Source: Bacteroidales bacterium (GTDB lineage: Bacteria; Bacteroidota; Bacteroidia; Bacteroidales; UBA1715). From it: a stretch of 64,000 nucleotides of DNA. The stretch's first letter is position 1. Every line of letters begins with the position of its first letter. A model generated the notes under the pieces. It worked only from the letters and a program-made list of their open reading frames with translations. It made no database searches and was not told the origin of the DNA. The position numbers were made by a program, and so were the translations under genes. Shown here in pieces: positions 10,108 to 18,662 of this stretch. The stretch is taken from assembly GCA_024409235.1 (NCBI GenBank), contig JAKSUA010000004.1, positions 62,001 through 126,000 of the forward strand, read 5' to 3'.

Positions 10108-10115
10108 TATTTTTG
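10108..10115 (+). promoter_or_regulatory. Putative -7 box of folE
   Basis: TATTTTTG, 18 bases before the ATG at 10134, predicts start of transcription near 10122. This supports ATG 10134 over the in-frame TTG at 10095. No good -33 match. Confidence 0.45.
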
Positions 10116-10133
10116 TACACAATTTTTTATAAA

Positions 10134-10769
10134 ATGGAAATATACAACAACGGACTTTCCTCAAAATCAGACGGTTCCTACCAAAAAACGGAATCTTTTG
10201 ATGATAAGACAACAAATAGATTAGCTGAACTCTACAAAGAGTCACTTTCTTTACTTGGCGAAAATGTAGATAGAGAAGGTTTATTAAAAACTCCTTTACG
10301 GGTAGCAAAATCTATGCAGTTTCTAACGCAAGGATATAACTGTGACCCAAAAGAAATTCTTCGTTCCGCTATGTTTAAAGAAGAATATCAACAAATGGTT
10401 TTAGTAAAAGATATTGAAATCTATTCTCTTTGCGAACATCATCTGCTTCCTTTTATAGGTAAAGCACACGTTGCTTATATACCTAACGGATACATTACCG
10501 GTTTAAGCAAAATTGCACGTGTTGTTGAAGTTTATGCCCGCCGCCTACAAGTACAGGAACGTTTGACTGTTCAAATTCGTGATTGTATTCAGGAAACATT
10601 AAATCCTCTTGGAGTTGCTGTAATTATTGAAGCGCAACATTTATGTATGCAAATGCGAGGCGTACAAAAACAAAATTCTACAACAACTACATCTGCTTTC
10701 ACAGGAGCTTTCAACAGAAAAGAAACACGCGAAGAATTTGTTCATCTTGTAAATGCAAAACTACATTAA
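10134..10769 (+). CDS. folE: GTP cyclohydrolase I
   Basis: About 211 residues. The core shows [29 protein letters not shown] (conserved entry), the zinc and active-site segment [39 protein letters not shown], and [10 protein letters not shown] with the second cysteine ligand. It converts GTP to 7,8-dihydroneopterin triphosphate, the first step of tetrahydrofolate synthesis (and the entry to queuosine; queA is at 28141). A Ser/Lys-rich N-terminal extension of about 30 residues precedes the domain. The ATG was chosen from the promoter position. dtd follows 17 bases later. Confidence 0.95.
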   Translation: MEIYNNGLSSKSDGSYQKTESFDDKTTNRLAELYKESLSLLGENVDREGLLKTPLRVAKSMQFLTQGYNCDPKEILRSAMFKEEYQQMVLVKDIEIYSLCEHHLLPFIGKAHVAYIPNGYITGLSKIARVVEVYARRLQVQERLTVQIRDCIQETLNPLGVAVIIEAQHLCMQMRGVQKQNSTTTTSAFTGAFNRKETREEFVHLVNAKLH

Positions 10770-10786
10770 CTAAAAACTTACCCGCA

Positions 10787-11239
10787 ATGAGAGCTGTTAT
10801 CCAGAAAGTATCACACGCTTCGGTTACTATTGATGGAAAAATAAAATCGGAAATACAAAAAGGATTTTTAGTGCTACTTGGTATTGAAGATGTAGATACT
10901 GAAGAAGACGTAAAATGGCTTTCCGGAAAAATTGCACGTATGCGTATATTTGAGGACGAAAATGGTTTAATGAATCTGTCACTAGATGATGTTCAGGGAG
11001 ACATTCTTTTAGTAAGTCAGTTCACACTTTTCGCAAGCACAAAAAAAGGAAACAGACCTTCGTTTATCCGTGCTTCACGTCCAGAAAAAGCTATACCGAT
11101 GTATGAATCATTCATTCAACAACTTCAGAGCGAAATTAAAGGGACCGTTCTTACCGGAGAATTTGGAGCAGACATGAAAGTAGAACTTCTTAACGATGGC
11201 CCAACGACCATTATCATTGATACACAAAATAAAGAGTAA
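10787..11239 (+). CDS. dtd: D-aminoacyl-tRNA deacylase
   Basis: A 150-residue DTD family protein beginning MRAVIQKVSHASVTIDG. It has the LVSQFTLFAS motif with the invariant Ser-Gln region and the NDGPTT motif near the C-terminus (family NxGPxT), which together form the active site at the dimer interface. The enzyme hydrolyses D-aminoacyl and Gly-tRNA(Ala) mistakes. The frame is open upstream into folE but ATG 10787 gives the exact family N-terminus. It lies in a likely folE-dtd operon and converges on tilS. Confidence 0.95.
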   Translation: MRAVIQKVSHASVTIDGKIKSEIQKGFLVLLGIEDVDTEEDVKWLSGKIARMRIFEDENGLMNLSLDDVQGDILLVSQFTLFASTKKGNRPSFIRASRPEKAIPMYESFIQQLQSEIKGTVLTGEFGADMKVELLNDGPTTIIIDTQNKE

Positions 11240-11242
11240 CAG

Positions 11243-12583
11243 CTAATTACATTTTATTTTCATAATACGTTCCGTTTTCTCTGTTACCGAGAAGTTTTGA
11301 CTGATTCTAAAACCCACAAGCCACACAATTTCTCCATTAGATTCTAGAACTAAAACCTTTTGTTTTTCCAACAAAGGTATTTTTGTATCAATAAGAAAAT
11401 CACTAACTTTTTTCTTTCCTTTCATTCCAAACGGAATGAACCAATCCCCTTTCTTCCATACGCGAAGAGTTAACGGGAATTTCAGTTTATCAAAATCTAA
11501 AGATGCAATCCTGCAATCTTTTTCCACTACAAACATATCTTTTGTTAGAATCTCTGTTTGTATTTGTTTTTCCAGAATCTCATATACACCTGGATTTTCA
11601 GAGATATTTATCTCCTGAAGTGCTGAATCCAAAGATTTTTGCTCCACATAGAGTTTCATCCTATCATGGACTACAACATAATTATCTGATTCAAACTTTT
11701 TACCTGCCTGACTACCAATTGACAGAAAAATTTGACTTACTACATCTGAATTAAATCCATAGGGATGCAGAAGTTCAAACAATACTGTCTGTGGATTGTC
11801 AAACAACAGTAATTTTTCTTCATCGACAACAAATCCGTTTTGTGTGTTTATACAACAGGTCAGTCTCCGTTCGTCTATTGCCTGATTATAAATGACTTGT
11901 GCCTGTTGTAAGTTTGAAATACTTGTCATTATCGAATCAAAACAGTTGGGCTGAATTTTTTGTAGTTCAGGGAGTATAATGTTTCGAATTTTATTACGCA
12001 TATAGTCATTCTCCAAATTAGAAGAATCCACCCTAAAACGTAACTGACTTTGATGTGCAAAATCTTCAATATCTTTTCTTAGAAAACCTAGCAACGGACG
12101 AACAATATTTCCATTTTTCATAGGTATTCCTGTCAAACCTTTCAAGCCTGCAGAACGCAATAAATTAATAAAAAAGGTTTCTATCGTGTCATTCAAGTTA
12201 TGAGCAATCGCCAACTTAGTATATTGGTTTATTTTACAAACCGTATCAAACCATTCGTAACGGAGTTCACGCGCTGCCATTTCAATAGACAATTTCCTTT
12301 CCTTTGCTACGGTTTTAGTATCAAAAGAACAAACGTGAATCGGGATATTTTTAGCATTTGCATAATCTACAACAAAGTTCTGATCTCCATCAGATTCATC
12401 TCCACGCAAATTGAAGTTGCAATGAGCAACTGCAACACTGTATCCTAACTCAAACAGGCTCTGAATCAACGTCATAGAATCCACACCTCCACTTACTCCA
12501 ACTAAAATTTTATCTTCTTTTGTAAGAAGATTATGTTTCTCAATTGTTGCTCGCAGTTCCAGTAAAAACTTTTGTCGTTCCAT
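11243..12583 (-). CDS. tilS: tRNA(Ile)-lysidine synthase
   Basis: A 446-residue PP-loop ATPase. The SGGVDS motif is near residue 30, with AHCNFNLRGDES and the LAIAHNLNDTIETFFINLLRSAGLKGLTG region (read in parts) typical of TilS, followed by RPLLGFLRKDIE. A C-terminal substrate-binding domain with RVWKKGDWFIPFGMKGKKKVSDFL closes the protein. It makes lysidine at C34 of tRNA(Ile2), changing AUG to AUA decoding, and is essential in most bacteria. It follows the HsdR-N gene by 2 bases, so they share a transcript. Confidence 0.96.
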   Translation of the reverse strand: MERQKFLLELRATIEKHNLLTKEDKILVGVSGGVDSMTLIQSLFELGYSVAVAHCNFNLRGDESDGDQNFVVDYANAKNIPIHVCSFDTKTVAKERKLSIEMAARELRYEWFDTVCKINQYTKLAIAHNLNDTIETFFINLLRSAGLKGLTGIPMKNGNIVRPLLGFLRKDIEDFAHQSQLRFRVDSSNLENDYMRNKIRNIILPELQKIQPNCFDSIMTSISNLQQAQVIYNQAIDERRLTCCINTQNGFVVDEEKLLLFDNPQTVLFELLHPYGFNSDVVSQIFLSIGSQAGKKFESDNYVVVHDRMKLYVEQKSLDSALQEINISENPGVYEILEKQIQTEILTKDMFVVEKDCRIASLDFDKLKFPLTLRVWKKGDWFIPFGMKGKKKVSDFLIDTKIPLLEKQKVLVLESNGEIVWLVGFRISQNFSVTEKTERIMKIKCN

Positions 12584-12585
12584 AA

Positions 12586-13035
12586 CTAATTCGTCCTATA
12601 TTCGGGAATATCATCCAAAAATTTGTAGGTTTTATTTTCAGCATCGATTTCGCAAACAAAATGCTCCAAACCATTGGTTACAAGCAAATATTTTGACTTT
12701 AACAAAATATTATACTGAGCAATCTGTTCAAACACTGCCTGTGTAATCTTAACTTCAGGAGCTTTACACTCCACGACAAGACGTACATTTGCAGAAGAAT
12801 CGTAACAGACAATATCAGCCCGACGCTGCATTTTTTGTATCTCCATTCCAACTTCTACTCCCATTAACGAAGCCGGATATTTTTTTTGTTTTAGTAAAAA
12901 ATGAACCACATGCTGACGGACCCATTCCTCCGGAGTTAGTTTCACATATTTTTTCCGAATTTCATCGAAAATACATGGCAAGTCTTTTTCCTTTTTCAAA
13001 CGAAATTCGCAAGGAGGAAGATTTAATTCGTACAT
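12586..13035 (-). CDS. HsdR N-terminal (type I restriction R-subunit N) domain protein
   Basis: A 149-residue stand-alone protein resembling the N-terminal nuclease domain of type I restriction HsdR subunits. A PD-(D/E)xK core can be read as E40s, RRADIVCYD (Asp) and VRLVVECKAP (Glu-x-Lys). There is no motor domain, methylase or specificity subunit nearby, so it is not a restriction system. I recall this short form as conserved in Bacteroidetes next to housekeeping genes; its role is unknown. It is co-oriented with tilS (2-base gap) and divergent from holA. Confidence 0.8.
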   Translation of the reverse strand: MYELNLPPCEFRLKKEKDLPCIFDEIRKKYVKLTPEEWVRQHVVHFLLKQKKYPASLMGVEVGMEIQKMQRRADIVCYDSSANVRLVVECKAPEVKITQAVFEQIAQYNILLKSKYLLVTNGLEHFVCEIDAENKTYKFLDDIPEYRTN

Positions 13036-13054
13036 TTTTACTACTTTTACAAAG

Positions 13055-13062
13055 CAAAGTTA
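13055..13062 (-). promoter_or_regulatory. Putative -7 box of the HsdR-N/tilS operon
   Basis: Minus-strand TAACTTTG, 19 bases before the ATG complement at 13035, in the 53-base divergent gap with holA. The -33 element is not clear. Confidence 0.45.
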
Positions 13063-13088
13063 CAAATAACTTTCTATCAGTCATCATT

Positions 13089-14090
13089 ATGGAATACAAA
13101 GATATAATTGCAGAATTGCAAAAAAAAATCTATCGCCCAATCTATATTCTTCATGGCGAAGAACCTTATTATATCGATAAAGTATCCGATTATATCGAAC
13201 AAAACATTCTAACCGAAGACGAAAAAAGTTTTAACCAAACAATTGTTTATGGTAAAGACACTTCTGCAGAAGGTATCAACTCTATTGCAAAACGATATCC
13301 AATGATGTCTGATTATCAGGTTGTTATTGTTAAAGAGGCACAAAACGTAAAAGATCTGGCCGACCTAAAATACTACGCCGAAAATCCTTTGAAATCAACC
13401 ATCCTTGTAATTTGTCACAAATACAAGAAAATTGATGCAAAGCTTAGTTTCATAAAATTAGTCGAGAAAAATGGATGTGTTTTAAAATCAGACAAAGTTG
13501 CTGATTATAAACTAAGCCAATGGATTGTTGATTTTCTTTCGGCACAGAAAATCTCTTACGACCATGATATTCCACCTCTTCTTGCAGACTATATCGGCAA
13601 CGATTTGCAACGTATTTCAAATGAGATTGACAAATTAAAAGAATCAATTCCTGGCTTAAAAAAAATCACTAAAGATATTGTAGAGCAAAACATTGGAATA
13701 AGCAAAAACTACAATGATTTCGAACTGATGGATGCTTTCGGCAAACGTGACGTTGAAAAAATATTTCGTATTCTAAAAGTTTATTCAAGCAATCCGAAAG
13801 ACAATCCTCCTCAACGAACAATACCTCTGCTATTTAATTATTTCAAAAGTTTATTTTTGATGTATTATATGCCCGGTAAAAGTGATGCGGAGATTGCTTC
13901 TGTACTTAGACTCAATCCATATATCGTTTCTATCAATTATCGTCCCGCACAAAGAAATTACACTGCAATGAAACTCTTTCAGATAATTTCGATTATCCGG
14001 GAATATGATATGAAAACTAAAGGTGTTAACAGTGGAGCAACTTCTCCTACGGAACTAATGCGCGAACTTGCAATAAAGATTCTTGCGTAA
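13089..14090 (+). CDS. holA: DNA polymerase III subunit delta
   Basis: About 333 residues with the HolA pattern: PIYILHGEEPYYIDKVSDYIE at the start, then QVVIVKEAQ, and a C-terminal three-helix domain. Delta opens the beta sliding clamp inside the clamp loader. The frame is open far upstream, across the divergent HsdR-N gene, but ATG 13089 gives the correct family N-terminus. The TAATG junction overlaps the stop with the glycosyltransferase start by one base, so the two are coupled. Confidence 0.92.
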   Translation: MEYKDIIAELQKKIYRPIYILHGEEPYYIDKVSDYIEQNILTEDEKSFNQTIVYGKDTSAEGINSIAKRYPMMSDYQVVIVKEAQNVKDLADLKYYAENPLKSTILVICHKYKKIDAKLSFIKLVEKNGCVLKSDKVADYKLSQWIVDFLSAQKISYDHDIPPLLADYIGNDLQRISNEIDKLKESIPGLKKITKDIVEQNIGISKNYNDFELMDAFGKRDVEKIFRILKVYSSNPKDNPPQRTIPLLFNYFKSLFLMYYMPGKSDAEIASVLRLNPYIVSINYRPAQRNYTAMKLFQIISIIREYDMKTKGVNSGATSPTELMRELAIKILA

Positions 14091-15169
14091 TGAAGCGCAT
14101 ACTATATATCGTTCCTCATCGTCCAAATCGTAGTCCTGGACAACGTTTTCGTTGTGAACATTTCATTCCTGTTTTAAAAGACCGCGGATATGAGATAACT
14201 TATTCTAACATCATTTCGAAATGGGACGATTTATATTTTTACCAAAAAGGTAAATATCTTGTTAAAGCATTCATTTTTTTTAAAGCATTCTTACATAGAT
14301 GTTATGATGTTTTAAGAGCAAGAAATTACGATGCAATATTCATTTACCGCGAAGCCTTTATGATAGGGAGTACCTTTTTTGAAAAAGGACTTGCAAAAAG
14401 TAAGAAGCCAATTATATTTGACTTCGACGATTCTATATGGATTCAGGATATTTCCGACGGAAACAAAAATTTATCCTGGATGAAAAATGCCTCAAAAACA
14501 GATGATATTATTCAATTGTCTAAATTAATTATCGTTGGAAATAAATATCTTGCAGATCACGCACTAAAACTCAACAAAAATGTAGTCATTATTCCCACTA
14601 CTATTGACACAAATCATCATAAACCTACAGAAAAAACAGTAAACAATAAAATCTGCATTGGCTGGACCGGAAGCGAAACAACTATTAAACATTTAAAACT
14701 GATTATTCCTGTATTTAAACGGCTAAAGGAAAAATTTGCTGACAAAATCTCCTTTATCCAAATAAGCAATGTTGATTTTTCACTTCCTGAAATCGACCTT
14801 CACTTTATTCCTTGGAATGCAGAAACAGAAATTGCTGATCTTCAGAAAATAGATATCGGAATTATGCCGCTTCCCGATGATGAATGGGCAAAAGGAAAAT
14901 GTGGTTTTAAAGGACTGCAATACATGGCAATGGAAATAGCAACTGTTATGTCTCCCGTTGGTGTAAACACAGAGATTATCGAAAATGGTAAAAATGGGTT
15001 CTTTGCCAGCACTGAACAAGAATGGTTTGATATTTTATGCAAACTAATTGAGGATCCACAGTTAAGAATTGAGATAGGGAAAAAAGGAAGAGAAACGGTA
15101 ATAAAACGCTACTCTATTGACTCTCAGAAAGATAAATACTTATCCATTTTTAAAGAAATAACAAATTAA
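14090..15169 (+). CDS. GT-B fold glycosyltransferase (GT4-like)
   Basis: A 359-residue glycosyltransferase. The N-terminal domain begins ILYIVPHRPNRSPGQRFR; the linker holds PIIFDFDDSIW; the C-terminal nucleotide-sugar domain has ICIGWTGSETTIKHL, DIGIMPLPDDEW and KCGFKGLQYMAMEIATVMSPVGVNTEII (split here), with the E...E pattern of GT4 enzymes. Acceptor and donor cannot be deduced; cell-surface glycan or exopolysaccharide is likely by family. Its 3' end overlaps the convergent acyltransferase gene by 30 bases. Confidence 0.85.
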   Translation: MKRILYIVPHRPNRSPGQRFRCEHFIPVLKDRGYEITYSNIISKWDDLYFYQKGKYLVKAFIFFKAFLHRCYDVLRARNYDAIFIYREAFMIGSTFFEKGLAKSKKPIIFDFDDSIWIQDISDGNKNLSWMKNASKTDDIIQLSKLIIVGNKYLADHALKLNKNVVIIPTTIDTNHHKPTEKTVNNKICIGWTGSETTIKHLKLIIPVFKRLKEKFADKISFIQISNVDFSLPEIDLHFIPWNAETEIADLQKIDIGIMPLPDDEWAKGKCGFKGLQYMAMEIATVMSPVGVNTEIIENGKNGFFASTEQEWFDILCKLIEDPQLRIEIGKKGRETVIKRYSIDSQKDKYLSIFKEITN

Positions 15170-16015
15170 TGGAAAAGAGTGACGCTCAAAATAAAAATAT
15201 GGACATTTTTCTGAGCCGAATCCTTCATAAAAATCCTTAACACCTTCAATTTCAGATCCTTCAAAATCTAAAATCATCTGAGTTCCTGCATATTTTTGGA
15301 TTACAAAATCTATTAATGTAAACATTGCTGACTTTTGTCTTCCTTCATTTGTACTTGCAGGAAACAAATAATACAACCGATTTTTTGTTTTTAAAAATAT
15401 TGCCACCGCATACTCTTTTGAATCATCACAAACTAAATACGATTCAAAATCTACCTGTTCTAATATTTTCTTTATTGGTTTTTTATAACAAGAATATCGT
15501 TTCTTTTCATCCACAGATAAAAATGCTTCTATGGCAGCCTCTTTATCATACAATTGCCTGCACTGTAGATTTTTAGTTTGAGACTTTTTAATATTTCTTA
15601 CAGTATTTATAGAATAGTTACTTCTTATGTCTGATAATGGTATCGATAAATCAAGAATATAATTTGCTCTTTCCTTACAAAAATCCATATACGGCATAGA
15701 TAAACACAAACGAATACTTTTATACAAAGTTATTTCTTGTATGAACAGAGATTTTTCATAAGAACTCAATTCCCTCGAAGAAAAAATTGAATACTGTTGT
15801 GAGAAAATTGGCTGTACCAAATATTTGAAGAACAATTTTTGTTTTATCGGCAAAGGAAAAACAGCTTCATAATCATTTAAAATCAGTCCCTCCCAATTTG
15901 GACAAACGGTATCCAAAAAGCCCGAAAGAGCATAAACACTTGACTGAGATGAGTTATAAATCAATTCATCCCACCGCGATTTGTCTATGTCTTTATTTTT
16001 TATTTTCCTAATCAC
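15140..16015 (-). CDS. FemAB/GNAT-like acyltransferase
   Basis: A 291-residue protein with the two-lobe layout of FemAB-like GNAT proteins: an N-terminal W-x-x-L-I-Y-N-S-S-Q-S-S-V-Y-A segment, a central TVRNIKKSQ motif and a C-terminal LIDFVIQKYAG followed by LDFEGSEIEGVKDFYEGFG (family: F-D-F-E-G-S-x-x-x-G-x-x-F-F-x-x-F-G). Relatives transfer amino acids or acyl groups onto cell-wall or polysaccharide precursors. The facing glycosyltransferase suggests, but does not show, a shared surface-glycan role. The stop lies within the 3' end of the GT gene. Confidence 0.75.
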   Translation of the reverse strand: MIRKIKNKDIDKSRWDELIYNSSQSSVYALSGFLDTVCPNWEGLILNDYEAVFPLPIKQKLFFKYLVQPIFSQQYSIFSSRELSSYEKSLFIQEITLYKSIRLCLSMPYMDFCKERANYILDLSIPLSDIRSNYSINTVRNIKKSQTKNLQCRQLYDKEAAIEAFLSVDEKKRYSCYKKPIKKILEQVDFESYLVCDDSKEYAVAIFLKTKNRLYYLFPASTNEGRQKSAMFTLIDFVIQKYAGTQMILDFEGSEIEGVKDFYEGFGSEKCPYFYFERHSFPLICYFFKNG

Positions 16016-16371
16016 CTGCGTCTTGCTTTTTTCTTAGCTGTTCTTTTGCTCTTCCAAGGCATTTTATGCTGATTATATGCTTCCGATTTTTTCTTACTCT
16101 TCTTCATATTCTTTTGCGTCTTTTTATCTTGAATTTCTTTGTGATGTTTTTTGTATTCTTTCTCTTTACGCTTGTCTCTATGCCTAATCATTCGTTGCTG
16201 CTCCTTGTCTGAAGGCTGACTTTGCAATATTTGTGTTTCCTTTCTTACCTCCTCCTCTAATTCTTCATCATATTCCGCAGAATCATCTTTAGGAATAAAA
16301 GATTTTCTCTGTGCATCAGCAGCAGAACACAGCAATACAAGAAAACTAAAAACAAGAAGGAATCTTTTCAT
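16012..16371 (-). CDS. Small secreted highly basic protein
   Basis: About 119 residues: a signal peptide (KRFLLVFSFLVLLCSAADA, cleavage before Gln), an acidic segment (DDSAEYDEELEEEV) and then a tail dominated by Lys, Arg and His, ending KKARRR. No known domain. The long frame begins upstream at 16425, but the TACATTTG -7 box at 16388-16395 puts the transcript start close to 16382, so the MKRF start at 16371 is preferred. The stop overlaps the FemAB-like gene start by 4 bases, suggesting coupling. The acidic-then-basic composition could bind peptidoglycan, nucleic acid or LPS; this is a guess. Confidence 0.65.
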   Translation of the reverse strand: MKRFLLVFSFLVLLCSAADAQRKSFIPKDDSAEYDEELEEEVRKETQILQSQPSDKEQQRMIRHRDKRKEKEYKKHHKEIQDKKTQKNMKKSKKKSEAYNQHKMPWKSKRTAKKKARRR

Positions 16372-16387
16372 ATAATTCATATTTTTA

Positions 16388-16395
16388 CAAATGTA
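16388..16395 (-). promoter_or_regulatory. Putative -7 box of the basic secreted protein gene
   Basis: Minus-strand TACATTTG fits TAnnTTTG and sits 16 bases before the chosen ATG. The same octamer precedes the HU gene, the ammonia-lyase gene and the 44-aa lipoprotein gene. Confidence 0.45.
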
Positions 16396-16409
16396 AAAAA
16401 TAGATTGAA

Positions 16410-16871
16410 ATGCTTTACAAACCATCTTTTCTAATTAGTTTCTTCTTTCTTGTATTTGCTTTATTCTCGTCTTGTGGAAAACACGACAATCCTGTTCCTG
16501 TAACAGGAATAAATTACAAGGTTCTTGATATTGAAAACAATCCACGATACGAAAATCTTAGAACAATAGGCGGTTCTGCTATATTAGAAACCGGCGTTGT
16601 CTGTACAGGATTCAATTGCAACGGGGTTGCTATTTACAGACAAAAAAATGACGGGGCTGTTGACGATTTTAAAGCCTACGACCGTACATGTACGTACGAA
16701 GCAAATGCATGTGCAATGGAAATTGACAAAAACTGGCCTTACGTTCTTGTTTGTCCATGTTGTGGTTCCGAATTTAACATGGAAGGCGGATACATGGAAA
16801 AAGGACCTGCAAAATACCCGTTACGTGAATTCAACTGCGATTTCTATAACGGAGACTTAAGACTTTATTGA
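16410..16871 (+). CDS. Rieske-like lipoprotein with cysteine-only metal site
   Basis: A 153-residue protein with a lipoprotein signal (lipobox LFSSC, Cys22). The C-terminal half has the Rieske layout: C94-T-Y-96 in place of Cys-x-His, then C115-P-C-C118-G-S in place of Cys-x-x-His, followed by the GPAKYPLREF segment typical of Rieske C-termini. Both expected histidine ligands are thus Tyr and Cys; Cys101 could be an extra ligand. I recall Bacteroidetes relatives with CPxCGS here, so the group may bind zinc or a rubredoxin-like iron rather than a 2Fe-2S Rieske cluster. Site: outer or inner membrane, periplasmic face. Confidence 0.75.
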   Translation: MLYKPSFLISFFFLVFALFSSCGKHDNPVPVTGINYKVLDIENNPRYENLRTIGGSAILETGVVCTGFNCNGVAIYRQKNDGAVDDFKAYDRTCTYEANACAMEIDKNWPYVLVCPCCGSEFNMEGGYMEKGPAKYPLREFNCDFYNGDLRLY

Positions 16872-17579
16872 TTATTTAGTTTTTAAGAGTTCTTCTAAGG
16901 GAATATCTGTCATTTTTGTTATCTGGTTAAAGATGTGAAACATTACAATAACCAGAATTATTGTGCATGGAACTGCAATTACAGGAAAACTAAGTCCTGT
17001 TAATTTTCCAATTTCAGCTGTATATGCTTCCGTACCAGGTTCACTCTGCAGAATTATTCTTGCCAAGGTAAAATTTAAAACTGAAGATAAAAGAAATGAT
17101 ACAACAACCCAATAAGAAGACTTTTTAAACATCTCATTAAATTCCTCTCTCTTATTTCGTTCATCGAGCACAGAATAAACTCGACTTAAGTCTATAATTT
17201 CCTCGTTAAAAAGTAAAGACGAGACTAAATTACGGTCCATTTTTATAGAAACAAATATAAAGATTGAGATTATCAAAGGTATAGAAGCCTCTTTTATTGC
17301 CAATAACAATGGATTGAGTTCCAATAAACCAAAGGTACCTGTCAACAATACACTAATAAAACCAAGAACCGAAATAAAGTTTACCTTTTTTGCCCGAAAG
17401 AAATCACATATACCATAAATTAAAGGAAATAATAATGCGACACATAAACTATACTTCGGACCTAATGAAAATTGTCCTTCCGTACCATTAAGTTTTGTCA
17501 TAATAAGTACAGGTATAACAATATTGCACAACAAATTAAGTATAATATTTTCTTTTTTCGGATTCGTTTTTGGTTCCAT
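16872..17579 (-). CDS. VC0807-like polytopic membrane protein
   Basis: About 235 residues with six hydrophobic segments, beginning near NIILNLLCNIVIPVLIM and ending with LSFPVIAVPCTIILVIVMFHIF. A cytoplasmic loop after TM4 holds SRVYSVLDERNKREEFNEMFKK. This matches the VC0807 family (sometimes labelled as intracellular septation A-like), function unknown. The open frame extends to 17615, but that start lies inside the terminator hairpin at 17601-17632, so ATG 17579 (MEPKTNPKKEN) is preferred. Its stop abuts the stop of the convergent Rieske-like gene. Confidence 0.7.
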   Translation of the reverse strand: MEPKTNPKKENIILNLLCNIVIPVLIMTKLNGTEGQFSLGPKYSLCVALLFPLIYGICDFFRAKKVNFISVLGFISVLLTGTFGLLELNPLLLAIKEASIPLIISIFIFVSIKMDRNLVSSLLFNEEIIDLSRVYSVLDERNKREEFNEMFKKSSYWVVVSFLLSSVLNFTLARIILQSEPGTEAYTAEIGKLTGLSFPVIAVPCTIILVIVMFHIFNQITKMTDIPLEELLKTK

Positions 17580-17600
17580 TATATTGAGTTTTGAGAAAAA

Positions 17601-17632
17601 AAAAGCACCTCTCATTTCTGGGAGGTGCTTTT
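17601..17632 (-). terminator. Rho-independent terminator of the SusCD locus
   Basis: Stem AAAAGCACCTC / GAGGTGCTTTT with a 10-base loop, followed on the minus strand by a run of nine T. It lies 16 bases after the stop of the lipoprotein gene, closing the susC-susD-lipoprotein operon. Confidence 0.9.
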
Positions 17633-17647
17633 TTAGATTAAAGTAAA

Positions 17648-18643
17648 TTATTCTGCATATTCTACAGCAGTAAATTCATACTCTCTTGAATATTCCGGTT
17701 TTGCGATTTTAGACAAATCGTTTGCACTTGAACATATTACATAACCTTTGCTATCAACACCTTCATCGCCAACAGACAAATTCATATAATCAGCATAACC
17801 TGCTGCTACAGCACTTTGTGAAGCTAAAACCAAGATTTGAGGAGATGACAAATCTACTTCCCAAGTGTATGTACCAAATTTAACATTATAAGTCATTGTT
17901 CCGTTTTCACTGAAAGGAATACAGTTTTTAGCCTTAAAGATAACATTAGCACCAGTTGTTGGAGCACCTTTAGGATATGTTACCTTAATACCAGGTTTAG
18001 TACCTTCACTTTCGTAAATAATTTCATAAGAACCATTTTTTCCAGATGTACTCTTATTTACTTTCTTAGAGCCAAACTTAAATGTTATATCATAGTTTGT
18101 TGCACCTGCAGAGTTGTATGGATCTGAATCATCCCACAAATCTGTTTGAGTATCAATTACAGTGATTGAAAAAGGTCCAGCTTTTACTTCAGCATATTCT
18201 CCAGTTTCATAATCATAATTACGAGCCGTACAATATACTTGGAAAGGATTTCCAACCTCAGATATTGTACTATAATTATATGTTTTATAGTAATTTCCCA
18301 AACCACTTTTTGAAGATAATGCTAAACCTGTAGCACGTAATCCTGCATTATTCACAGTATCTTTAATCTGCTCTTTAGTCAAATCACGTTCTAAGTAATT
18401 GTGTCCAGGTTCTCCTGTCCAAACTACATAAGAATTTGCATCATTTGATTTTGCAACAAAATAAAGAACATCACTTAACTCAATTGTACTTGGATTTGCA
18501 TTAGCTTTTGATAAATCTAAGATATTTTTTTCATAATCAGCTTTCAAATACCAAGCAAAATCTGCAGACTCTGGTTCTTGTACATGCTTACAAGAACTAA
18601 GTCCAAACATAACAGCTGCAATTGCTATACAATATTTTTTCAT
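17648..18643 (-). CDS. SusCD-associated surface lipoprotein, unknown ligand
   Basis: A 331-residue lipoprotein (signal KKYCIAIAAVMFGLSSC, lipobox LSSC). After Cys comes KHVQEPESAD, moderately acidic, which may favour surface export. The rest is beta-rich with Gly/Ser/Thr loops and no recognised catalytic domain. As third gene after susC and susD it occupies the place of SusE/SusF-type binding lipoproteins; assignment to a named family is not possible by eye. 19 bases separate it from susD, and the terminator follows immediately. Confidence 0.8.
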   Translation of the reverse strand: MKKYCIAIAAVMFGLSSCKHVQEPESADFAWYLKADYEKNILDLSKANANPSTIELSDVLYFVAKSNDANSYVVWTGEPGHNYLERDLTKEQIKDTVNNAGLRATGLALSSKSGLGNYYKTYNYSTISEVGNPFQVYCTARNYDYETGEYAEVKAGPFSITVIDTQTDLWDDSDPYNSAGATNYDITFKFGSKKVNKSTSGKNGSYEIIYESEGTKPGIKVTYPKGAPTTGANVIFKAKNCIPFSENGTMTYNVKFGTYTWEVDLSSPQILVLASQSAVAAGYADYMNLSVGDEGVDSKGYVICSSANDLSKIAKPEYSREYEFTAVEYAE

Positions 18644-18662
18644 ATTTCTTTCCTCCTATTTA

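Noticed and set aside
12586..13035. Type I restriction system
   Set aside because: No HsdM, HsdS or helicase part of HsdR is present; only a stand-alone N-domain.
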